Assembly (NCBI GenBank): GCA_023231475.1
Contig: JALJEE010000040.1
Location: 1 to 45,121, forward strand
Source of the DNA: Seison nebaliae
Taxonomy: Eukaryota > Rotifera > Pararotatoria > Seisonacea > Seisonidae
Direction: 5' to 3'
DNA: 45,121 nt
The translations under genes and the position numbers were made by a program. Below the pieces are notes generated by a model that was given only the letters and a program-made list of their open reading frames with translations, did not search any database and had not been told where the DNA came from. Positions 24,350 to 36,500 of the stretch are shown here, piece by piece (positions within the stretch are counted from its first letter, which is position 1; each line of letters starts with the position of its first letter).

Positions 24350-27300
24350 CACGGTATAATTATATCAAAAATGATTCGTAATACATTATGTAATTATCAT
24401 TATTTTAGATAATGTTATGATGGTCCTTTTGTTTAAATATCTGAGATAAGTCTAATATCCATAACGAAGAATCACCAGCTGTCATATTAGGAAAGTCTTG
24501 GATCGTTAACTGCAATTTCAAGACCGTCTAATTAATGTGGTGTTAAAGAATCGTTAACATTCCTACTAAATACTACTAAAATGGAACCAAATTCCCAATC
24601 AGTTCCACTTTTTAGTATTATTCTTCGGAAAACACTAGTTTTCCAAAGTAAACGTTTGTTCCAAAATCAACAGATTCTCAAAAATAATATTTATCCATGA
24701 AGTTCATACTGACCAACAAATTGGAGAGACCTTGCTCCCACACAAAAATTAAGTTTATTTCACCCACCCATTGCTATTCGTTTCCGATTTGCATAAAATT
24801 AAGTGATGATTTTTCTCAATTATTTCTGCCTTCGCCAAAACTTCATCACCATTTATCCTAACTCCCAACGAAATTGTTATTAATTACTAACCGGTAATCA
24901 TAAGGGAAGAACTTTCTTCCATAATTTCTTCCGATCAATAAACCAGAGAAAATTACTCATCTGTAAATAACTATCTATCTATGTTATTCTATTATTTAGA
25001 AAAAGAAAATTTTTAAATAATAACATTAGAAATTCGTGGATATTAGTCGAACTTGAAGGGTTTATGGAAGTTCGTGGGAATCACTAATAACTTTTCCTTA
25101 GGTATATTACCTCGTTTTCAAATAACCATATATTTCCTGGAGATATTTACCTCATCATATTTATCAATTAGAAATTAAAACGGAAAAAACCGTCATATGA
25201 GTGGTTGTATTAATGTCCAATACCCTGAAATATCATAATATCAAAGTTAGATCATTCTTTTATTTTATTGATTTACCGTTGTTTATTGATTTATTGTTTT
25301 TCTTGACTTATTGATCATTTAAAGATAAAATCTGTTAAGTTTGCTTTCCTACGGGAATAAGTTATCTCTCGATTATTGTGTATTGAATAAGTTATCTGTG
25401 GATTGTAACAAGGGAATTGTGTGTTACGTTATGAATTAGATGACAAGTGAAATTGAAAGACTTTCATTTTTCATTTAAGTTTCCTCTATAGCCTCTGTAG
25501 GAAATTGTGGGATGAGCAAATAGAAGAATTTCGTTGTTGGTTCATTGACGGACGTCATACTCCTATCATTTATCTCGGATATGCGAATAAGAATGCATAA
25601 AATACAAAGGTTTATTTAGGAAAACGGTTGAATTGCAACATTTCACGCAATATGTTTCGATTCATAATGAATGATGATTCTATCGATTTTTTATAACAAA
25701 CAAATATATTAAACTATCAAGGTGTAAAATTTTCATAACAATTCATGATTTAATATTTCATTGCTTATTATTTTCATCATCTAATAATGGAATATTCTCA
25801 AATCCATTATGTCTAACTTTCACTTAGTTTATGCACAATTTCATGTATTGTCATAATTGATATGTATGATTCACGCTAACTTCTCAATTAGTTATTTTAT
25901 TAGTTAACATGAAATTGCATGCGATTAATATGATCTTCATAAGATGATAGTATAATTTTTTAAAATTTTCAATGATAACGATTCATAAAATATGAATAAT
26001 AATAGAGTTAGTGGTTGGATATTAAATTCCTAATTATTTTTATGCTACCCACTCAAATAATTCTGTACCGAATTACGGTAAGACACGATCCACTTCACTA
26101 TTATTACTATTATTACCTCCTTATTTAGTTCTTCTTACATGAGACGTTCTTTCTTATAGTTAAAAATAAATTTTGAAAACCTTCTTATCGACGATTTCAC
26201 CTTCTCCTTCGCAACCTAATTTCCACATTGGTAATGGCCACAATGCAATTTTTCACTTCTTATTTCCGCTATTTTTCCGAAGTATTTCAAATGGATCAAA
26301 TAATGAATAATAAGGAATGATCTTTATTGATCATCATCCTTCATTCATCTCATTCGACTAATATACGTATTCTTAGCACATTAACAGATCGACCTTTGGG
26401 GAAATTCTACTTTCTAATTCAAATAATACCATCTGGATTCATTTGAATGATGTGTAATAATCTTTCCAAAATATATTCTTCGAAAATTCTAGGGAGGCGG
26501 GAACACATTCATTCATAAATTATCTCGATCCGTACAAAACGACAGATATTATTCAGATTTAATTCCATAAATGTGAAAAAATAATTTATGATGAAAATTA
26601 TCAATTAATCATGATTAACTAACTATTTCATTGACTATTTTGTTAAGATTTCATAACCATATATTATAGGTCCCATGATTTCCAGTAGACCAAATTAAAG
26701 TGTTATTGTCGTATAACACCATCTAGACCATTTATGTTGGAATATATAAATATATTAATCTTAAATAAAATTTTCATCTTATTCTTCAGCATTAGTCTCA
26801 TGTTGATTGATAATAGAATTTAATTGAATTATAACGTCTATGTTCCATGCAGAGGAAAGTCCAATAACAGGCTAAATATCAAGATTACTTGGAATGTATA
26901 ATGTAATATATTATATTTGATATTATTTGATTCATTGATTCAGGTTAATATATGTATGACCACCAAAGATTCAAAGACATTTGTCATAATTTCACTGTTT
27001 TAGGAACACAGTATGCCATTAGGGACAACAGAATTGTAAAAATTGATAATTCCTGAACCAAGTATCTTTGGTTAAATACATCCTTTAAAATTCAGTTGAG
27101 TAAAAGGAGAATTTTCCCAAATTCCTTTCTATGATAATGTAACAGGTTCTACATAAATTTAAATACACACTCGTTACGAATAAACAATTATTCAAATGGA
27201 TTTTAGGTAGTATCATGTGAATTCGCAAATAAGTTTATTCGATCATAAGAATGATCTCTTAATTTACTATAATAATCCGTTTATCATTTACTTTCACTAA

Positions 27301-27442
27301 AAATTACTTGTACTTAAAATTATACTAGTCGGACAATTTTATAATTCTCTAATAATAAATATTATAAAAGTTATTCTCAGAAATTTTGAACATCTTAGTG
27401 AGGAAGGATCATTTATTTTATTCTCATTACATCTTTACAAGT

Positions 27443-28638
27443 ATGATACATGGTTCTCATTCAATTCATTTAGTGAATTATCTTGATGAGCCACTTGGAA
27501 CGACATTAACAATATTTTTGATAATTGAATCAATTGTCGGTTTAATAGGTTGCAATCATTTCCTTTTCTTCTTTTTACTATTATTTCTAGGTAATGGTTT
27601 GGTTATTGGTGCGGTGTTCATTTCAAAAGATCTCAGAAATACTGGAATTGGAGCAATAGTTAATATCGCAATATGTGATTCAATTATTTGTATAATTGTT
27701 AATCCATCAATTATTTTTGGTTAGTTCATTTTGTTGATTTATTTATGGAAATATTATTCAATCTTTAATAAGGTGTCTATATGCCGGCTACTTACTTTTC
27801 AAGGCATGAAATCTTTTGCGACATTTTGGGGAGCATATGTGTGACCGGATGCATCTGCAATGTTCTAAATGTCGTTGTTATCTGCATAGCAAGGTTAGAA
27901 ATTTGTCATTCTTAATATTCCTTCTATCATTATCCTGATTTTCTTTTATTTTGATTACCAAACAGATATGCCCATTTAATGAATAAGAAAATGTTTAACA
28001 AGTTCTTCAATAGTCACGTCAAAGAAATTCTATTAAGCGCTACTACTTGGCTCATTGCATTCGTATGCGATGTTCCTAATTTTTTACAGTGGGGCAAACA
28101 CATATTCGATCATAAAACGCGAATGTGTCATTGGGATCGAACAGGTAAGAGGGAGATATATGCTATCATATTCTCTTGCATATCTTGCTTCTTACCATTA
28201 TGTGTCCTATTTATATTTTATTCGTTAATGTTCCTTCACATAAGAAAATCGAAACTTCGCATTTTCAACAATGCGTCCGAAATGCATCTCAGTGAACGTA
28301 GTCATGATACAAGTACGCTGAATGTTCGTCATGTTAATAAACGGAAACAATTATTCAAGAAGTCCTTACGCATGGCTAAAACACTGTTTTTAATAGTAAT
28401 GGTTTTTGTGATATGCTGGTTGCCATATGGAATTATTACTGTTTTGGATAGGAAAGATTTATTTCCGGCCTGGGTTCATATTTTCGCAATACAGACAGCT
28501 CATTTTAGTATCATACTCAATCCCTTGATATATGGTCTTGCTAACCGAAATTTTCGACGGGCGTATATTCAGCTATTAAGTTTCAACAAATTTTCGTATG
28601 TACGACAAAAGATATTATTAACATGTCCGACCGGTTAG
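27443..28638 (+). CDS. Class A orphan GPCR, melatonin/moody/Tre1-like (paralog 1)
   Basis: Four exons: 27443-27548, 27591-27719, 27773-27893, 27966-28638; introns 42, 53 and 72 nt; product 342 aa. ATG 27443 is the first ATG in frame. Seven hydrophobic segments fit a rhodopsin-like receptor: GNGLVIG in TM1, NIAICD in TM2, TM3 with CDILGS...CNVLNVV, TM6 CWLPYG, TM7 NPLIYGLANRNFRRAY from Asn304. The TM3-extracellular Cys and the Cys in ECL2 (DHKTRMCHWDR) can form the usual disulfide. TM3 ends ARY (118-120), so the acidic residue of DRY is missing. The NxxxxY...GLxNxNFRxxY end and the ECL2 pattern point to the melatonin/moody/Tre1 branch, expanded in chelicerates as I recall it; ligand unknown. 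The first intron is a multiple of three and has no in-frame stop, so the unspliced frame stays open through TM1. Confidence 0.85.
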
Positions 28639-29438
28639 CAGAATTTTTGTATGAATGCTGCGAAGCCAAGCTGAATGAAATAAATATTTTCCTCTTGGTA
28701 CAAAAGTTGCAAATGATCGAAAACAATGAATCAGAAATATTTTATGTACATTCCAATTTATCTATATTTTTGTTAAATTTGATCGTTACTCACCGAGGAA
28801 ATTTGTATATATTTATTTAAAATAAATGATATTCTCTTATTTAATCCGGTATTTGACTTACTAAAATTGAAAGGTAATATCAAATAAATTTCTGTTTGAC
28901 TTAATTCTATAAAGTGTTTAGTAGAAATATAGAATTTATATTACTAATACTGCATTTACACTACACTACTGGCTCTCCTTCGTACTATCGCTCTAATTTA
29001 CAAAAATTATTATATTCTTCAGATGAGAGAAGAATAATGAATATTTGAATTGATTATTGGTCTTTATTCTTCAGCAAATTCTATTCGTCAATTCAATGCC
29101 CTCCCATATTCAAACGTTTTCTTATCTACTAATTATACAATAGATTGCAAGTCATCAAAATAAAGAAATTAATAGAAGATGATACTAATATATAATAATC
29201 TTTTTCGAAAATTATACCTCCAATCTATTTTTCATCTAAAATATCAGAGATGATTCGCATCATCCTTCCAACATTTAAATATAATTTGTCCGAATACATG
29301 TTCTATTCTATCTCTCCGAAAATTCTTTGTCATTAACAATCCTTTAGATATATTTTGTGCAACCCAAAAAACCATTTACCTAAATTTGTACCAATTCTAA
29401 ATTACCGCTATTTAGTTTTACAGATTTTCTTATTGAGA
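28639..29438 (+). other. Spacer between the two GPCR genes
   Basis: 800 bases. A 65-codon frame at 28623-28820 overlaps the end of GPCR 1 in another frame and is rejected as 3' UTR. AATAAA at 28821-28826 is the likely polyadenylation signal of GPCR 1. A possible 3' splice site (ttttacag at about 29416-29423) just before the next ATG hints at a 5' UTR intron of GPCR 2. Confidence 0.45.
28821..28826 (+). promoter_or_regulatory. Polyadenylation signal AATAAA for GPCR 1
   Basis: AATAAA 183 nt after the stop codon of the first GPCR gene. Confidence 0.45.
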
Positions 29439-30507
29439 ATGTCGAAAGAAGAATTTATTCCTAGTCATTCATCTTATATCTTGACCGTTTATTTGGTCAT
29501 CGCTTCAATTCTCGGTTTCTTTGGGAATTTATTGATCATTGGCGCTATCATCGTCTCTAAAGAACTCAAACGATCGGGCAATGGCAGTGTTATCAATATC
29601 GCAATAACGGATATTGTGGTGGCAACAATCGTTAATCCGATTACGATTCTTGGTTAGAAATTTCAGTTTCCATTTAAACAAACTTTTCCTAAAGGCATTT
29701 ATATGCCGACTAGTTTCTTTTATAAACATAAATGGATTTGTGAAGTAGCAGGTTGTATTTGTGTAACCGGATGTATCTGCAACATTTTCAATATTGTATT
29801 CATATGTATCACTCGGTTCATTTTCATTAATTACTTCAACTAATTAATTTTTATTCAACAGATATATTCACATGGCTCGAGGGAAATTATATCGTAAATT
29901 GTTTTCACCCGCTTACAAGGAATTAATCATAAGTATAATTATCTGGATTTTAGCATTCTTCTGCGATCTACCCAATTTCCTTGGAGTCGGTGGTCACATT
30001 TTTGATCATAAAACTCGAATGTGCCATTGGGATCGATTGAGTAAAGATGGAAACGTTTACGCTATATTATTCGCATGCATAGCTTGCTTCTTACCAATGT
30101 TAACTCTTTCAATTTTCTATTTACTTATTTTCGCTCATGTTCGTGAATCGAAGAGAAAGGTTGAATGCAAAGATCCGAATTTAAAGAAGAATTCTGGCAG
30201 TTTAAAGAAAAATAAATCGATGAAATCTTCAATACGATTAGCTAAAACATTATTTCTCATTGTTCTCGTATTCATCATTTGCTGGTTGCCTTATGGTATG
30301 GTGACAATCATTGATCGGTTTGACGAATGGCCACATTGGGTACATATATGTTCCATACAATTGGCTCATGCCGGTGTCATTCTCAATTTCTTCATTTATG
30401 GATTAGCCAACAGAAATTTTCGCATAGCCTATTGTCGTATATTGGGCTTGGGTAAATATTTCCCAGAAATCAATTTGGAAACGACAATGGCGTCCACCGC
30501 AAAATAA
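29439..30507 (+). CDS. Class A orphan GPCR, melatonin/moody/Tre1-like (paralog 2)
   Basis: Three exons: 29439-29652, 29695-29815, 29862-30507; introns 42 and 46 nt; product 326 aa. It is clearly a tandem duplicate of the preceding receptor: shared SKELKR/SKDLRN after TM1, VTGCICN in TM3, ECL2 FDHKTRMCHWDR and the end GLANRNFR, with matching intron positions after TM2 and inside the TM3 Arg codon. It lacks the TM1 intron of paralog 1 (continuous GFFGNLLIIG). TM3 ends TRY (111-113) instead of DRY. TM7 reads NFFIY from Asn287, so the proline of NPxxY is lost while paralog 1 keeps it. The upstream in-frame TTG codon at 29355 is not a start; ATG 29439 gives a sensible short N-terminus. AATAAA at 30593. 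Confidence 0.85.
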
Positions 30508-30592
30508 TTTTTACACTTCTCTTTTAAAACGAATTTCAACACTAATTTAATTGAGGTGTATTTAATTAACAATTTTCTTTTAATTTTTTCTT

Positions 30593-30598
30593 AATAAA
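30593..30598 (+). promoter_or_regulatory. Polyadenylation signal AATAAA for GPCR 2
   Basis: AATAAA 86 nt after the stop codon of the second GPCR gene, the expected short 3' UTR for this compact genome. Confidence 0.5.
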
Positions 30599-30703
30599 AC
30601 CGACGGTGGTGAAATTGACAAATAGAATTTATAAATTTTATAAACAAGTTCCAATTGTAGGTAATAATAAGATAATATGATCGAAAAGTGGGGATAAATG
30701 TGT

Positions 30704-30713
30704 GGGGGGGGGG
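30704..30713. repeat. Poly-G run (10 G)
   Basis: Ten consecutive G in a genome where G runs are rare; an assembly-sensitive homopolymer. Confidence 0.85.
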
Positions 30714-30819
30714 ACAATTTGAAAAATAGAATTCAGCATTTAAAAATTTCAAAGGAAATTTCTCTAATGAAATCATGTACAATGTATAAGATTGTAAAAT
30801 TGGTGAAGAGAGATAAAAG

Positions 30820-30847
30820 TGAGAGAGAGATAGAGATAGAGAGAGAT
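30820..30847. repeat. GA/GATA simple repeat
   Basis: gagagagaga followed by tagagataga and gagagatt. Confidence 0.85.
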
Positions 30848-30969
30848 TAGTATATAGGGAATGTTTTAGAGTTTGTTCGTTAAACATTCGGAAAACTTTA
30901 AATATCAACTAATCAACTAATCGGGTAATGATATGTCATACAAATAAATTGTGTAATTTAAGATAAATA

Positions 30970-32965
30970 TTATGACGCTGATGATGAAGTGGTGGATGAT
31001 GGGAGATAAATTTGTGTATCATTGTATAATTCATAGGAAGGACGTATTGTATCTGTGTTGGAATCAGAGAACTGATTATTCTTCATCGCCAGAGAATTGA
31101 TCTGTTCGATATAATAGTTTGAGGAAGTTGTCGATTGCTTTCTAATCTCATTCTGTTTCATCGTACTAATATTATTGTCATTTGTGTTGATGTGATTATT
31201 ATTAGAAGTAAATCGAAGTTGATTATTTGGTTCTATTACGAATGAAGAAGCATTATTTAATTTCATTTCAGTTTCCATCAAATCGATTTTAGATGTATTG
31301 ATTGAAGAAGAAGAGGAATCAAGAGAAGAATCATTCTCTTTTGTTGCCGTTGTAGTTTTAGAAGGAGAAGAGGAAGATACAGACGAAGAAGTGGAAGCAC
31401 GGTTAATGAATGAATGACCCTTTGACTGATTATTCTCAAGACGACAGCAAGAATAATCGGGTAAGATTAACGTGTAATTGTCGGTGGTAATTTGGAAGTT
31501 GAGAGGCGATAAAGATTTCTTATCTACTCTTGATCTATCAATCTTATTCTCAATTGGACTACATGTCCTTCGATTATATAACTGACTACGAGATAAATGA
31601 TCAGCCGGTTTCTGATGAGAATAAAAGAAGGATAGATTATTTAATTGATCGAACGGATTCTTTGAAACAATTGGCGATTGTTGTAAAGCTAACATCGATT
31701 TACTATAAGCTGAATTGTCTTGATATTTCGAAATATTAACATTATTATTATTATTATTGTTATGATTTAAAATAGATAATCGATTCTTACGAATGTCTTT
31801 ATTATTCGTCTTCTTATTATTATTATTCATATTTATATTATTATTATTATTATTATTATTACTGTTCTTTCTGTTGTTCTTGTTGTTGTTACGCTCGTTA
31901 TTGTTATTATTGTTATTGTTTAAAGAGAATAGAGATGTTGATGATTGTGTTGGTTCAACAATATTCTCTTGAATTGAATCAATTTGATACGACATTGGAC
32001 GGAAAATATTAGATGAGGAATCTTTTGTAGAATTAGTAATTAATTCATTCGTCTTCCGTCGTTCATTCTTCTTGTGTGATAGTTTTATGATTTTCTTATT
32101 GGAACTCTCTCCATTTTTTTCATTCTTATTCATTTCACTCGTGGAGACTAATTCATGCAAATGCTCATTACTCCAATGTGTCAAATGAGAGAAGTCGAGT
32201 GGACGCGATATCAATTTGGATTGACTTTTCGAAAATTGTCCTTTCATCACATTCTTATTAACATTCACCGATTGTGTATTCGAATAAATCGAATTTAATA
32301 TTAAATTATTCTTTTTTCCTCCACTAAACAACTGAGAGAATTTTCGATGATTCGATTCATTATTCTCATTATTCGTTTCGTTACTTGTCGTTGACGTCAG
32401 ATAGAAAGCATTCATCCCATCAATATGTGTTGGTTGTTTACCAACTGTCTTATTATTCCGTTGTTCTGTCAACGAGTCAAGCGATGATAATGATTCTTTT
32501 ATTTCGTTCATATTCTGATTATTCACATTCTGCAACAAAGACGATGACGATGATTTCGCATCAATCGTTGAAATTGCCATTTCACAAACCGATAATTTTG
32601 ATGTTGTTGTTGTCATTATTGTGGTATTAGTAGTATTGACAGAAGTATAATAACTTGAAAATTTTCCCGTTCTATTTCCAACATATTTCTGTAAATAACT
32701 TTTAGCCACTTGAAATTTAGATGATGTGCAATTTGATGAAACAGTTGTCGATTGTAAAATTGGAGCTGGAATAAGAGTTAGCAAGTCATCTGATTGTCTC
32801 ACATTAAACAACGAAGATTCGGAATTGTTCTTCAGTTTATTCTCTTTCATCATTTGATTATCATTGATCATTTGCAGGAATTTATTCTGATCTATCGGTG
32901 CGATCTCGGACATGAATGGATTGAGTTTTCTATTTATTTCTTCTGGTGATGAGTTTGTTGTTTGT
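30970..32965 (-). CDS. Asn/Ser-rich disordered protein with a CRIB-like motif (alternative MRCK tail or separate gene)
   Basis: Open frame from a strong 3' splice site (tttttctttag, exon start 32965) to TAA at 30970; the first ATG is 32913 (647 codons from there), and the frame stays open above it. The protein is almost all Ser, Asn, Thr, Lys and Gln with long Asn runs (genomic 31740-31920), so intrinsically disordered. The one recognisable element is LISRPLDFSHLTHW at residues 234-247 (genomic 32173-32211), a CRIB-type Cdc42/Rac-binding motif (ISxPxxFxHxxH), ending in W rather than V-G. Its DNA matches the MRCK CRIB at 19 of 20 bases. The frame needs a phase-2 donor; I found none at the end of the last MRCK exon (its donors are phase 1), so the link is unproven. 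The alternative is a separate gene with a 5' UTR exon near 33186-33206. Confidence 0.55.
31735..31925. repeat. AAT/ATT codon repeats encoding poly-Asn
   Basis: Plus-strand ATT runs, broken by a few other codons, encode Asn runs on the minus strand inside the disordered reading frame. Confidence 0.85.
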
Positions 32966-33557
32966 CTAAAGAAAAAGAAAAAATTAAATTTCCATAATAT
33001 ATTTTTATCATTTCCATTGAAACTGAATGGAATTAGTAGGCGATCAATCGATTAAATATTAAAGAAAGCGGAAATCATAAAAATCGAAGAATTTTTTTTG
33101 GAAGTAATCGATCAAAGCAAAAAACAAACAAAAAAAATGAAGCAAGAAGAACACGAAAAGAAGATGTTCACCTTTATCCAGACAATTTATATCTGAAATT
33201 GAATAAAGATGTTTCGTTTTTCCTGTCATTCGATAAATGACAAAATTCCTTTTTCCCATAATAAGGAAAAGTGAAATAGAAAAGAAACAATTATTAGAAT
33301 TCCCATTAAATTTCCAAACAGTTTTCTTGAAAATTCAAGAAAAAATAATTCCAAAAACAAAAAAAAATTTTCGGAAAAATTTTGATAATAAAGAAATTTC
33401 TAATTTGTTTTTTATGGAGAAGAACACAATAAATATATATGGATATTTATATATTTCTTTTTAGATAATCAAACAATTTTAAATAATTTCTACAGATAAA
33501 TTTGAAAATTACCCAAAAGGAGAAGGAAATAGATGAATCAAATTGTCGATAATAAAA
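32966..33557 (-). other. Interval between last MRCK exon and the CRIB-like frame
   Basis: About 590 AT-rich bases. A possible 21-nt mini-exon lies at 33186-33206 (acceptor tattcaatttcag, donor gtgaac), phase 1 in and out. If used from the phase-1 donor at the end of the MRCK exon it would lead into the next exon in a frame that stops after 11 codons, giving a different short tail. I see no AATAAA on the minus strand shortly after the TAA at 33558, which mildly favours transcription continuing. Confidence 0.35.
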
Positions 33558-36500
33558 TTAATTACATTGATGATGTTTCCGTCGCAAGATTGGTGGTGGT
33601 GAACGTAAATTGGCTGAAATTATCAGATTATTATTATTATTCTCATTCTTATTTAATTTTCTTTGAAATAAATTTTTGGGTTTCTCTTTATTCCATTGTC
33701 CATTTTTCTTCAACGACTTTTCATCAGTTGTCGTTGATTTTTCTAGAATTGATTTCGAATGTTTCATGTTGAGTTTCTTCGTTTTAGTTTCCATTGATAG
33801 AATATAATCTAATGCCGAATTGGATATCGATTCCGTTAACATAAATATATCATCATTCTGATTCAAATCATCTGCCAATGATGGAGTACTGAGAGATGTG
33901 ACATTACTCGTTTGTGGTTCATGTCCAAGGATCGTAACAGATTTGGAACTAATTTTGGGTGAATCAGTAACATCAGAATCGTTTTTCTTTAGAAAATTCT
34001 CGTCAGTATATTTGCGATTTTGAAACCGTTTCTTATTATTTGATGGCTTCGACGATTTCATATTGTTTGAAAAACATTCATCATTCTCGGTAACTTTGAA
34101 TGAATGAGATTTGAGAAATGCTCTCGTGGAACTTAATTGAGTTGAAGCAGCAACTTCCGGATCTTCCGATGATGACGATGATAATTGAGTTGGTCGATGA
34201 AATTTCTCATTCCATAAAATTCTCGCTTTCAATTTATTCTTTTTATCATATAATGTCGTTCCACAATTGTCGATGATATTTTTCACTTTATTTTCATTTT
34301 TCATTAAATTACTTAATGTGAGAATTGTTGAAGAATCTTTCATTCTTTTCCGAATATTCTCCGCTGATGACTCTCGACAATTCTTTGACGATTTCTGTCT
34401 CAATGACATAAATGAGAATTTTGGTTTATCAGGCAATTTCGTTAAAGTTGCGCTTTTCATCTGATTCGAATTAGCAAATGTATCCGAATTCGTTTTGATG
34501 ACAGCTAATCTGGAAGATAACTGTGAACTATATTCTTCAATTTGACGTTCGAACGGTAAATAATCATCCTCGTCTTTGACAAATCTCTCATTATTAGATT
34601 TGTGATCGTCTGATTTTTGATCAGGATTCTGAGACGAAAATGAGAAATCATCCGTCTGAAATTGATTGATCGATGTGATTTCCATTGAATCGGAAACAAT
34701 TTCATTTTTATCTTCCTGATGATGTAAGGTATGAACATCTTTCAACTTTCTAGAATTTTCATTGTGAACAATATTGGTGGTATTATTATCATAATCACTT
34801 GGTATGGTTAGAGAGTAGACGGGTTCATTCGTCCAATCGGAATCATTAAACGTTTCAGAAGAAGTTGATTGTACTTTTTCAAGTTTAGTTAATTTTTTAT
34901 GATCACTTGAATTCGATGATATATGATGAAATTAAAGAAGAATTATTTCAAATATCTTTCTTTCTCTCAAATAATCTACCGATAATTATCGATATTCTAT
35001 AACAATATCAATTTCTCCAGGAATTAAATTTCCTTCAATAAATTTTTTCATGATAATCACATCATAATCCTTAATTACATAACTTCACACTTCATCCATC
35101 ACAAATATATATATATATTATATTAGAAAGATTATGTTTCTCTGTTTATTTTTACCATATGAATAATTTGTTACGAAAGGAGATAAAGTGAAAAGTTCAT
35201 ATTCATCCTCATCTGGAAGAACGTGCCATTCCTCATCATCATGAAGGATGATGGGCGTCATAATTAATAATTCATAAGAATAAGTTACAATAATAAAAAG
35301 ATTGGAGAGAAAAGAGGATGATAATGATGATGATGATGAGACGAGACGAGACGGATTATGATATTATTTAGATTAAAGTTTATAAAATTGGACGAGAATA
35401 TAGATAGAAAGTAAAGAAAGAAGCAAATAATGACAGTTATCGGAACACAACCTTTGGATTTTTTGCATTTTCTCATTCGATTCTTTCGTTGACCGATATT
35501 CGGAGTTCTTCGATGTGAGAGGAATATTGGCGATATGAGACACATTCGTCAAATTGTCATTGACATTCGACAACGTCGAACTTCCTGTTGAAGCGACATG
35601 TGTCAAATGAGTGAAGTTTGTTGGAGCACTAATCAATGCTTTACGATTACTAAAAAGAGAAATTATTGAGGAAAACAATTTGAAAAAATTAACTTTCTCC
35701 GACGTAATTCTGCTTCTTGTTCATCACTTAATATGGCTGATGGTTTTCCACCGTTTTTTGTCATGAAAGAAAATCCTTTTTTCCCTATCTTCATTGACTT
35801 CATTCGATGATCTGTTTCCATAAGACGATTAATAAAATATAATAGAGAATAAAATTTAACCATATTTTTTTGAAAAATTCGTTGTCAATAATTTTTTATC
35901 GAGATAATCATGAGCAGTGATTACTATTAGAATGAATGATGGAAATATATAAAGGAAATATTTAAAGGTTAAACGTTCGAATTCTATTGAATTGTCTAAA
36001 TTAAATTGTGATTCTGACGTGGCAGTTAAGGTTGGGGAAATGTATAATAATTTTGTACTTTTATCGAAGTCTTCAAGTACTGCAGTATAAATGCTGGATC
36101 CGTTGAGACAATTTAACTGAAGGAAAGAAGGAAATGAATATAAAATGAGAGAATAAATGGAAACTTTTTGTAAATGAACAGTTTGTGTCCAATCACCTTC
36201 AGAGAGATTATAAACTAGTGTCAATTTCGAGAAATGATTAAAGATGAGTAGACAATTTGAATTTTTAATGTAGTTGATGTTAGTCGAGTTATGGATAGTG
36301 AAGGGCCAAGATAAATGATAATTTCTTGAGAAATTGCCATTAGTATCGAGGAATAAGGCGAAGTGGTTTGTTATGAGAATCAGTTCCTTGTCAGAGAGTC
36401 GATGAATAGAAAGGATACGTACAGTCTCTTTCCACGACGTATCAATTGATTGAACTTGATTATTATGTTGAAATGGATTTGTTGAATAGATATGGAGATT

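Larger units (their letters stand above)
19140..27442. other. Gene-poor 8.3-kb stretch between Ly6-like and GPCR genes
   Basis: No credible coding exon seen. The first 430 bases are probably 3' UTR of the Ly6-like gene. The rest is AT-rich, with an AT hairpin at 24332-24349 and a GAATTC-rich patch at 21.84-22.26 kb listed separately. Reading frames at 21352 and 21843 are short and unrecognised. The promoter of the first GPCR should be near the right end. Confidence 0.45.
30508..30969. other. Tail-to-tail spacer with simple repeats
   Basis: Convergent 3' ends of GPCR 2 (plus) and the Asn/Ser-rich reading frame (minus). Contains a run of ten G at 30704-30713 and a GA/GATA purine repeat at 30820-30847. 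The minus-strand frame 30591-30908 is a by-product of these repeats. Confidence 0.6.

Noticed and set aside
28623-28820. 65-codon frame overlapping the end of GPCR 1
   Set aside because: Different frame, within the expected 3' UTR before the AATAAA at 28821; no motif.
31530-32630. Plus-strand frames opposite the Asn/Ser-rich minus-strand frame
   Set aside because: Shadows of the minus-strand coding sequence.
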